A DNA stretch of 64,000 nt from assembly GCA_021018995.1 (NCBI GenBank), contig CM037590.1:101557097-101621096 (forward strand). The letters are read 5' to 3'. The translations under genes were made by a program, and so were the position numbers. Every line of letters begins with the position of its first letter. Positions within the stretch are counted from its first letter, which is position 1. The notes below the pieces were generated by a model that worked only from the letters and a program-made list of their open reading frames with translations, was not told the origin of the DNA and ran no database searches. The stretch is from Chloranthus sessilifolius (lineage: Eukaryota > Streptophyta > Magnoliopsida > Chloranthales > Chloranthaceae). Shown here one piece after another: positions 46,139 through 57,000 of the stretch.

Positions 46139-48055
46139 AGTTTTTGGCGCCATTGTCGAGAAGCGGATTTTATTTTATATTAGTTTTATAAAACAAATAT
46201 TTATCTTCCTCTTTTTTTTTTTATATTTTATTTTCTTGATCGCTTCTTAAGCTTTTGCAGGTTTATTCGGAGCCAGCGAATCAATGTTTCAACTTCCCCT
46301 GATCAAAGAAGCTAGAGGTTTAGATTTGTTTCTCTCTTTGCTTTCTAAAATAAAAATAAAACAAAGCTAAAAACGCAAAAATATATTTTTCTGGTGTATG
46401 GATCACACTCAATCTCAAAATTTAAATCTTTTTGAGAACTTAAATGCTCTGTTGCCCTATTATACCTGAAGATGATAGACTGAGAATGGGCATATGCATT
46501 CCATCGGAGTGAATACGGTAACACATATTACTCGCAACGAAGTAACCATCTTTATTTTAATTATGGTTCCACTAGTGGCCAACAACAAGGGCCATTTGTT
46601 GTTGAGCCAAGCTATCCTCCTGCACAGAATTTCCAACAGACCTAGCTGCCACCCATGAGACTATATCAACCATATGAGCAGCAGCAGTTCATTCCTCCGA
46701 ACAATGGATTTGATGACACAGTTGTTCAAATCCTTAGGATTTTACAGCAACAGTGGCATTAACGTTCTAAGGATTTATCCCAACTTGCTTAATTCTCTCA
46801 AGTTTTATATTTTCATATATAATCCATTACGAAGCTAGAAGCCCAAGTTGGGCAGCTAGCTATGCAATTGGTGGAACGAGAGGGCAACCCGTTACACTCA
46901 CGACCTGTGAGTAACTCAGGAGGACAAGTTTTTGTCAGAGAAATATCAATTTTTGCAGAATATGTCCAAACTATTCAATTTTTACGAAGTGGCATAACTG
47001 TGGATAATAAAGTTGAGATGCCCACAACTGTGGATGTCTCAGAGAAAGGAGTGGATGAGCCTAAGAGAAATAAGAAAGTTTCTAGACCAGAAAAGCATAA
47101 AACTAAAAATCAAAAAAATAATAAAGATAGTGTGCCTAATATTGTGATTGAAGTATCGTATGTACCAAGGTTATCTTTTCCTAATGCCTGCGACGCACCG
47201 TCAAAAAATTAGAGGAGAGCACATATTTTGTTCATATTGTCCTTCTTAATTCTCAAACGAGGATATGAAATCCTGTAATTTTTCTTTTCAGACGAAGAAA
47301 GGCCAGTGATCATTATATCACTGGAAGACCCTGAGTATGTCTGATATACTCATGGGCCTCGAGATACCGACCCATCCGTAGCAAAATCCTGTAAAATATG
47401 TAAACTAACTCTTTTATTTTGCTCAACAAGTATGTTACGAGTCAAATCATGGTAAAACATGATTGATCGTAAGATACTTCCTGTTGTACAATATTATGTT
47501 TTCGGGTGATCGTATGGATTTACTACATTCTGAACCCCATAGGTATGAATATTTTTTTTTATTTTTTTTTGTATCCCCTGTATTTTTTTTGTCAATGAGG
47601 ACATTGTTCAGTTTAAGTTTGGGGGGGAGGATATACAACTTGTGTATATATTAGTTTAATTTTGTAAATAACACTTTATTTTTTACATTACCTTTATCAT
47701 TTTTTTTTTTTTTTTTTTTTTCAGTTTTAGTAATTCTTAGTTTAGAATTTTTGCTATTTAAACATCACATGTGAGTATGATAGACAAAAATATGATTTCA
47801 GAAACCTTACGATCCATCGTATTAGAAGTTTAACAATCAAACAATAGAATAGTTACAATTCATGATTTAGCTCTTCAAGAACACTGTATTAGAATGAATG
47901 TTTGAAATAATAGATTGATTTGAACTGTAATATTTAGACTATAATTTCAAAATTATATAATCATGAGCTTTAGAGACTAATTTTTCTTTTCTTTGGAGAG
48001 AGAGACAGTTATCTATTCAGTTCAAGGTTCAAATTCCTTGAACTTCTCTATTGTT
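46139..48055 (+). mobile_element. Second copy of the element C internal 5' region after the right LTR
   Basis: PBS (46145-46161), leader, gag-tail remnant (46862-47212) and the TTTAAGTTTGGGGGG block repeat the order and text of 21810-23700. Similarity ends near TTCTCTATTG (48055). The structure is therefore LTR-internal-LTR-internal, with one LTR shared. Bases 48056-48110 are unassigned. Confidence 0.8.
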
Positions 48056-48110
48056 ATTGATGGTCTAGCCTGACCCTAAATAACACGGGGCTTTCATTTT
48101 TATGGCTCAA

Positions 48111-49079
48111 TGTGACGGGGCCAAGACTCGAGCTTGCAGCATGGTGCGTGTGGCACTGCATGTGGTGCCAGGAGGGCACGCGACATGGGGCCATGTTGGC
48201 CTTGCGACGTGGTCGCGCTGCGAGGACGCGACACGGTCGCATGAGGGTACGACGTGGAGCGTCAAGGTCGCGACACGGACGCGACATAGCCAAGGTGGGC
48301 TAGCAATGCATGAGGCGTTGCGGTATGTCAAACCAAGGGGTTTGAGGTTCTCCTGCCATTCTGGCTGAATGACTGTTTTACCCTTATATAGGGGAAGGGA
48401 CCTAGAGAGCTATTCCCCCGCACACGGGGCCTTGCGTTGCCAGAGAGGGCGCAAGTGTCTCCTAGGCCTGTAAGGGTGGGCCTAGGACGTCGACGCAGCG
48501 ATGCTGTGTGGAACCCGGGTGAGGTTGATGTATGGCTCCGGACTACGCGTCGCGGTGCTTACGGCTGGGCAACCTTGCGTGAGAACACCAAGGCGCTGCG
48601 TGGGACTCAGTTGAGCACGACAGCATGTGGGCTAAAGATGAATGTGTGCTAGTAATTCGGAACACACACGAAGGCAAGCTACGTGGGACTCAGTTGGGCA
48701 CGCGAGCGCAAGGCACAAGGTTGTGGCTTGGTTCGGCAGGCGAGCGAGGTACTAGTGCAGTGCACAGGGTGAAGCTTGAGCAGGCCAAGTTAGCGCAGCG
48801 GTGCAGATTGACGTGTCATAAGGGACACGATGAGCTGAATGGTAGGCCGTGAAATAGAGGCAACCATGTTGGGAGGAGTTCCCGTCCTCTAGGCGGGTGG
48901 TATCAGAGCTGATGTGCAGATGGGTTGGCTTCGTTGCACGCGGTAGCGAAGCACCGCGGGGGTTAAAAGTGCGTCGAAGGACGCCCTCGCGACAGTTGGT
49001 ATCAGAAGTAGGCTGACCTAGCGAAGTGTGCGTTAGGTGCCACACGGGAAAGAGGTTGCGGAAGTGCGACCCCGTGACA
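48111..49079 (+). repeat. Left LTR of element H (969 bp)
   Basis: U3 has about seven GCGACRYGG-like motifs at 48160-48300 upstream of TATATAGG (48385-48392). Near its end are two PBS-like strings, TGGTATCAGAGC (48898-48909) and TGGTATCAGAAG (48997-49008). Confidence 0.82.
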
Positions 49080-49131
49080 TTTTGGTATCAGAGCCAAGTT
49101 CGATCCAGAAGCGATGATGCTATGAGCAAAT

Positions 49132-49241
49132 TGGTGCGGAGGCACGCGATGTGGTGTCAAGAGGGCACGCGACATCCTTGAACAACTGGTGCGGAGGCAC
49201 GCGATGTGGTGTCAAGAAGACACACGACATCCCTGAGCTAG
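49132..49241 (+). repeat. 55-bp tandem duplication inside element H
   Basis: Two units of TGGTGCGGAGGCACGCGATG..., period 55. The unit resembles the start of the H LTR (GGTGCCAGGAGGGCACGCGA). Confidence 0.85.
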
Positions 49242-49430
49242 TTAACAGGGGAGGGTCTTGTGACAGCAGAACCAAGTTGACCCGACCGGGGTGACGGTGG
49301 GGAGCTAGTGGGAAGGTGCGGACCTAAGAACTAGAAATGAGATGCGAACAAGCTGGGAGGAGTTGGCGGGGTCAGTTCACTATGTTCATGCGTCAACGAG
49401 GACGTTGACATTTTATAGAGTGGTGGAGGA

Positions 49431-50389
49431 TGTGACGGGGCCAAGACTCGAGCTTGCAGCATGGTGCGTGTGGTACGACATGTGGTGCCAGGAGGGCACG
49501 CGACATGAGGCCATGTTGGCCTTGCGACGTGTTTGTGCTGCGAGGACGTGACACGGTCGTATGAGGGTACGACGCGGAGCGTCACGGTCGCGACACGGAC
49601 GCGACATAGCCAAGGTGGGCTAGCGATACATGAGGCGTTGCGGTATGTCAAACCAAGGGGTTTAAGGTTCTCCTGCTATTCTGGCTGAATGACTGTTTTC
49701 CTTATATAGGGGAAGGGAGCTAGAGAGCTATTTCCCCACACATGGGGCCTTGCGTTGCCAGAGGGGGCGCAAGTATCTCCTAGGCCTGTAAGGGTGGGCC
49801 TAGGACGCCGATGCAGCGATGCCGTGTGGAACTCGGGTGAGGTTGATGTATGGCTCCGGACTACGCGTCGCGGTGCTTACGGCTGGGCAACCTCGCGTGA
49901 GAACACCAAGGCGCTGTGTGGGACTCAGTTGAGCACGACAACATGTGGGCTAAAGATGAACGTGTGCTAGTAATTCGGAACGCACACGAAGGCAAGCTGC
50001 GTGTGACTCAGTTGGGCACGCGAGCACGAGGCACAAGGCTGTGGGCTTGGTTCGGCAGGCAAGTGAGATACTAGTGCAGTGCACAGGGTGAAGCTTGAGC
50101 AGGCCAAGTTAGCGCAGCGGTGTAGACTGGCGTGTCGTAAGCGACACGATGAGCTGAATGGTAGGCCGTGAAATAGAGACAACTATGTTGGGAGGAGTTC
50201 CCGTCCTCTAGGCAGGTGGTATCAGAGCTGATGTGCAGATGAGTTGGCTTCGTTGCACGTGGTAGCGAAGCACCGCGCGGGTTAAAAGTGCGTCACTCAT
50301 GACAGTTGGTATCAGAAGTAGGATGACCTAGCGAAGCGTGCGTTAGGTGCCGCACGAGACTGAAATTGCGAAAGTGCGACCCCGTGACA
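49431..50389 (+). repeat. Right LTR of element H (959 bp)
   Basis: Same order as the left LTR: motif array at about 49475-49615, TATATAGG from 49703, and PBS-like strings at 50217-50228 and 50307-50318. Confidence 0.82.
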
Positions 50390-51067
50390 TCAAGTTGTCC
50401 CTTTGATCTTAGTTTTGAGCGATTTTGGGCCGGGTTATTCTGGTCGACGGACGAGACCAACCTTTTGGACAGCCCTACCAAGCGTAGACTGGCTTGGACT
50501 TGTTTGGTGGAAGTTCCAAAGAAGAATTCTCCTCTCGATAAAAAATTAAGGATCAACTAAAGATTATGCTAATCCATCCTACACACATGTCCATGAAAAG
50601 AGTTCCATTAGGGTTGTAAGAGACCGAATAATCGGTTGCAAAAAAGGGCAACCATACAGGGATAGCTAAGAAAGTGGAAAAGGAGACACCCCCCCCTTCC
50701 CTTCTAAGCCGGACGGAGACCGTAGGAGACGTTGACTCTGTTTGTGTTTGGTGGAACTTCCAAGGAAGATATGTTTTTTATTTCTTTTCCATTGAAGTCA
50801 CGCACGGCACGAGATATTTTATTTTAACAAGTGAGAACCTGCAAATCAAATCGTTTAATCACATGTAGCAAGCAACCTCCACAAACTCCAAAAGCAAACC
50901 GCCAATTTAAGAGTGGTCCTCTGGCTCGCTCTTTCTCTCTCCTCGAATCCTTCATTCTTCTCTCTCTCCTCGAAGTCTTTCCTTCCTTCTTCTCCATTTC
51001 ACCTACTTAATAAACAAACACCCTAATTTTGATTTTCTTCTTTTAATTTGAATTGAATCTAGAAGAA
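50390..51067 (+). promoter_or_regulatory. Upstream region of the PUB43/44-like gene
   Basis: It contains a CT-rich stretch at 50925-51000, typical of plant 5' leaders and Y-patch promoters, ending 68 bases before the start codon. I see no convincing TATA box. A short diverged duplication is present: GTTTGGTGGAAGTTCCAAAG (about 50500-50520) and GTTTGGTGGAACTTCCAAGG (about 50745-50765). Element H ends at 50389, so any regulation from farther upstream has been displaced or replaced. Confidence 0.5.
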
Positions 51068-54000
51068 ATGAATCAAAGCTTTTCAGAACTCCTTTCCCAA
51101 CTACTCACATCACTCGACAACATCCTTTCTCTCCCAACTGAAAATAATGAAACCATCTCAGAATTTGCCTTTTTTATAGAGAAACTTGCGCCAGTTCTTA
51201 AAGATGTGAAGCATAATGAGTTGATAATGGACACAGTTCCGATCCGAAAGGCGGTCGAATCGTTAGGTATCGAGCTCAGACGCGCGAGCGCTTTGATTAC
51301 AAACTCTAAGGCCGCCGCATACTCAGTTAGACAGATTGAGGATCTGACTCACGACATCGGACGGTGTTTAGGCCTCGTACTCCTGGCCACTCTCGATGTA
51401 TCGGCCGGTACCAAAGACAAGATTGGGGTTCTCCACAAAGAAATGATAAATGCAAGGTTCCATGTGTTGTCTGTTGGTGTTAGTAGCACCGAGCCTGATC
51501 AGAGCATGGATAGAATAGTCGATGTTATCGATATCGATGATGTTGTTTTACGGCTTAAAAATGGTTGTGATGAGGAATTGAAGATGGTGCTTCAACAACT
51601 AGGTACAATGATCAAAGAAAAATCTCTCCCTTATGATGGATGGGTCATTGATCTTGACATTATTCCAATTTTGATCAATCGATTGGGTTCTGGCAAGCAC
51701 GGCAGCAACAGATTGACCATAATTGGACTGCTTAGGAGGCTGGCATCCCTCAATGACCATAACAAGGTAATATTTTATTTGAATTGCTTAGGTGACTGTT
51801 GATACTAAATTATGCATATTATTTACACCATTATATTATCAAAATTTCCCGACTCTTCTCGTCATGGATCAAAATCTCAGTTTTCCGGTACATATCGGTC
51901 TGGCCCCAGAGCGATATGTATTGTTTGTAACGTTCAATACACTGCTGAAACATTGATCAATGTATCGGAAAATTATCTGTCGAAAATTGCAAATTATCTC
52001 TCGTATCAGCCAATACTTCCAACTTATTGAAATTGTTGGCCGATAATTTTGATAATTTGAATAATCAGTGTATCTGGTAACCTCGAAATTATCTGATGAT
52101 ACAAGTGATAATTTGGACGATACAATTGGGGTACAATACATTGCCAATGTATCGTATGGGACCCCTCCGGTACCGTTAGGCATCGGAAGATATGTATCGG
52201 TACAGGAGTGCTCCGGTACCAATATGCATCGGATGATACATATCGGTACCGGACGATATTTTGAACCATGGTTCTCGTTGTCCACCTTGAGTCACATCAG
52301 CTGGAATTCCTAATTTTTGGATCGATCACCATTGGTTTGTAATGTTATGGGCCAAGAAAGGGCAGAGGAAGTGGTTCCATTTAACTAAATGACGCTCCGG
52401 CGGTGTGTCTCTTGTTCTCACGTTTTGAATTTGTACAGGAGAAGATGGCAGATGTTGCGTCTTTGTCCACTGTAGTTCGCTCTATGACACGGGATGTTGA
52501 AGAGCGCAGAGAAGCTGTCGGACTCTTATGGGATCTCTCAGAGATTCCGAAAGTTCGACAGCGGTTTGGAAGAATTCAAGGTTGCATTGTCATGTTGGTT
52601 TCTCTTCTCAATGGGGAAGACCCTAGTGCTTCACAAGATGCAGGGAAGTTGTTGACTGCTTTGTCGAGCAGCTCCCAAAATGTGCTTCATATGGCAGAGG
52701 CCGGTTACTTCAAGCCATTAGTGCAATATCTAAAGAACGGTAATTAAAAACAAGATTTTAGGGTCTGTTTTTTTAATGTTTTTTAGTTTCCTAATTTTTT
52801 ATGAAATCAATATATAATCATTCTTACTTCACTGCTGAGGATGAAGTATTCGGAATCTGCAATGTTGCAAGGAGTTATAGAGTTATAGATTGGGCTCACA
52901 TCAATTTTTACCTTTTTGGGGGGAATTTCTTTCACCATATTATGTTAAGCAGCAAGTTCATTTGAATGTGAAGAAGATACAACAGTCAATTGAATGTGTG
53001 CTGTTGTTAGGATCCCACAAATCTCCATGAGTCATACTGCACGTGATTACCGAGTCAGTGAATCCGTGTAACATCTCACGGACTTCTTGGAGTTGCTAGT
53101 AGTATCTAGAAGTTGTTGGCAATTGTTAAAACTGGTAGGAGTTTGTTAGGACAGTTAGAAGTTTATTGTTAGAACTTGTCTATAGAAGGCCAGCTCATGT
53201 ATGTTTTTTAAAGCTTTTTGACAAATAAATTTGGTAGATTCACCTCGTCATGAATTAAGGCAGTGTCATCAAATTAGAGTTACAGTGGTAGCTGTACAAT
53301 TGGTATATGAGAAATGATCTGGTGGACTCTACGGGGGATATTGCTCCTACTTGAAAGGATAGAGATTAAACATTGCGCCAAGTCAACAATATGATAGCTG
53401 ATCAAAGTCAGTGCTTAGGTGAGCTGAAACTTCAATAGCATCTCTAGACCAGAAGCTCAATTTCCTTTTAACCTTGTTCCACTGGCAACATCATGATTCT
53501 AAGGAACATTATTAGCAATAATCATCAGGAAAAAAAGATCATACAGAACTAGGCCGTGGCTGAATGATGATATATTGATCTGCCCTGATTCAATGGAGAA
53601 GATCCCTCAGCATGGATCTGGAAAGTAGAATAGTAAACACATGATTTCATCAACTCAAATGATGAAGAAATGGTTGTCGTCGCTTCCATTCATCTTGTAG
53701 GTCAGGTTGTTCCATCGCATCACTTGGTCACAAAGACAATGGGAGAAGTACCATGGCTCCAAGTCACTCATTCTTTGTGCGTCCAATTTATACCATTCGT
53801 TTTGGTCCGTGACTATCAATTATTGTTTTAAGAAACTTTTTAATAAGCTACTTTGTTTCAGGCCTTAAACATGAACTTTGTGTAGGTGTTAAGTTGCTCC
53901 AACCCATGATTCTAGGACAGGCTTTCACCCTAACCGTTATGCATGATTCATGATCCACGCAGTGAGCCTCACGCCAACCTCCTCTAATAATAATCTCTGC

Positions 54001-57000
54001 CCATAAAATTGATCGCCCACCTACTAAAAGGCTTACCCAGCTGAAATGAATGAGCGTAGACACTGTTTAAGAGGCTTATTCCTTTCATTTTTTTTTTCAC
54101 CTCCTGTATTCAATACTATAATTTTTCTTTTAATATAAGGGTGAGGATTTATGGAAAAAAATGACTTAACAAAATTAATGGGGTAAGATTGTGAGATGAA
54201 ATATTGCAGGGGACACAACAATGCAGCGGCTGTTGTTCTCTATCATTAGTGTGAAAACTAGCCCTTTTACGATTCAGCAGTAGCTGGATTTAGACAAAAT
54301 TAGGGCCGCTTATCAGGCTGATCCATACTCTCGATGTCGAGAGGTTATAAAACAACCTGGCATCAGTTCCCCAATTTACATGCTAAGATGGGATGCTACG
54401 GTACAAAGTAAGAATAGTCATTGGCTATGCTTATGATTCAACAAAGCGCCCCACCATTTTACATGAGGTATGTCACGCTGGCCATTCAGGGTATGAATGT
54501 ACCTACAATTGAGCTTCAAAGTCATTTGATTGGAAGGGGATGAATCAACAGATCAAAAACCATGTTACGGGATGTAACACTTGCCAAAGAAATAAATCCG
54601 AAAGCCTCGGACCACCTGGTTTGGTACAACACTTGCTCACTCAGAAATCCATCTCGACTGAAATTTCAATGGACTTTATTGATGGTCTTCCAAACTCCAA
54701 TGGGTGTACGATTGGTTATCCTTGTGGTTGATCGATTATCCAAATACGTTTACTTCATTTCCCTCTCTTCATGGCCAGCGTTTTTGTCAACTATTAATGA
54801 TCACGATCCAACATTCACTTGTCAATTCTGGCAAGAATTGTGAAAATTACAAATGACCCAGCTACGCATGCCACCCATAGACAGATGGGCAAGTTGAAAT
54901 TGTCAATCGTTGTTTGAGAGGCACCTATGGTTTTTCACTAGCACTTGTTCAATACAGTTGACCAGATGGTTGGCATGGGCAGCGTGGTGGAATAACACCA
55001 TATATCATGAATCAACAAAATATACATCATACAAAATTGTGTACGGTCCCTCCCCAAGCACTTGTCCACTACCAAGAAAACAAGGTTTAGCTAAGGGGGG
55101 TGAAATGCTAGGATCCCATGCCCCTACATGAATCACACTATCATGTAATTACTAAGTCAGAGAATCTGGGTAACATTATCTCACTGATTTCTTAGAGTTG
55201 CTAGTAGTTTCTATAAGTTTTGGGAGATTGTTAAATTTTTTAAATCTGTTAGAATATATTAAGAAAAATTTTAGAACTGTTAGGAGCTCGATAGGAATGT
55301 TAGAATTAAAACTTTAAGAAGTTAGACATTTTCTATAAAAGGCCAGATCGTATATGTTTTTGAAAGCTTTTTGAGAAATAAAATTGGGAGATTCACCTTG
55401 TCTCGAATTAAGGTATTCTCATTAATTTAAGGCTACGGTGGTAACCTTACAGTTGTTGTATCTCTGGGGATCCACATTGGTATGATAGGTTTTGTTTCTT
55501 TAAACGACCTTCAGAATCCATTTCAAGTTTCATTCCTTACAGGGGTTAGCTTTTCACTAGTGATAATGGCCTTAAGTGTGCAACACTATTCTTATGCCTC
55601 CTGTCGTGTGATCTCTTCTAATAACTTCCATTATTGGAACTTTCTTGATTTCCTTCTTTTAACTTTTGCATATAAATCCTTACCCTATTCCCATTCTTCC
55701 TCTGGTTGGAAAACCCTTTTCTATAATGTATGGTGAGTCCTGATTTATTAAAGTGATGTTGGTGATATCTTCTATTCTAATGTATATAAAGCTCTCTAGA
55801 ATCCTGTGTTACCTAGATAAATTTATATGCTTAGTGCTTTAGTATTGGCATCTTACAATATACCAAACACATGTAGTGTATCTTCCAACCGTATCTTGTT
55901 GGCTTAGGCTTGTTATTTTCTAAAATCTGAGCGAGTTTCTTGCTCTGTTTTTTCCAAAAAAATATAAATGGCATGCTTTTAAAAATCATAATGTAAAAAT
56001 TCCATAAAATAATTTCCTAAATATATAATAATATGTTGAATATAACATTAATATTGCATTTTGTTACGAATTTCTGGAAAGGCAGAATTGTATCTATGCT
56101 TCCTGAAACTTTATCCCCATTTGGGCATTGGGGCTAGACCAAAAGACTACACTTTTTCACCATAAATAGTCTATTCACAACTGTACTAATGAAAACTGTG
56201 CATTATCTTTCGCAATGTATATATTGTTGAATTACACACTAACCTACCAAGATGTTTCTAAACAAAAATATGTTGCTTTACCTAGGTCTCTAACATTGGA
56301 AGGAGAAAAGACAAAAAAAGGAACATGACGATAATAAAGGAAGAGAATCAGGTATATAAATGTGCATTTGGTCAATCCTCATGAAGACAGTTATACAAGG
56401 ACTTTACTGTGATGGTGGATTTCAAGTAAGCAACTAAAAAGTATTCTCCAGCTAAAGTTTTATCGGCTTACATTCCGAACATGAGTAGTCTCCCGACTCA
56501 TGTGTCATCATCATCATCATGCTATCCCATTTATTTGGGTTGGCTTTGCGAGTCCTCTTTCTCTATTCGTTTAGTGTTAATCTCTCTGTAACTTCACAAT
56601 CTTTCATGTCCCTTCTCATGGCTTCCTTCCAGGTCTTCACTAGTCTTCCTCTTCTCCTGCTTCCTTGTGCTTGTAGCGTCTCAACCCTTTGTACAAGGCC
56701 TGCTTCTAGCTTCTGATGAACATGTCTAAACCACCTCAAGCGGCATCCCATTTTTTTTCCTTTATAGGTTCCACTCTTAAATTTTATCTTAAGTACTCTT
56801 TCGAATTTTATCCTCTCTTGTTACTCCACACATCCATCCCACCATACATGACCACATATAATCTATCTTATCTCTTTCTTGGCATAGATTTCACTATTTA
56901 GGCTCTACTTTATAATTAGATAGTGGATTTGAATAGGACGTCTCAAATAGAATTAATGCAGGTTTGATGAAATGGAGGCAAGCAAGTGGAGTATTGTGTG

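Larger units (their letters stand above)
48111..50389 (+). mobile_element. Element H: compact non-autonomous LTR element with a 351-bp interior
   Basis: Two GC-rich direct repeats (48111-49079 and 49431-50389) start TGTGACGGGG and end CCCCGTGACA. The interior begins with a near-perfect initiator Met-tRNA PBS (TGGTATCAGAGCC, 49083-49095) and ends with a purine-rich tract (about 49418-49430). No gag or pol can be encoded in the 351 bp between. Flanks share TCAA (48107-48110 and 50390-50393), a possible 4-bp target duplication. It needs proteins in trans. The interior is as short as in TRIM elements, but the LTRs are much longer. Confidence 0.82.

Noticed and set aside
48102..48652. Arg-rich plus-strand open frames in the H LTR
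   Set aside because: GC-rich repeat with all frames open by composition; the frames change between the two LTRs.
48111..50389. Element H as a Cassandra-type TRIM carrying 5S rRNA
   Set aside because: No 5S-like box A, intermediate element or box C in either LTR, and the LTRs are far too long.
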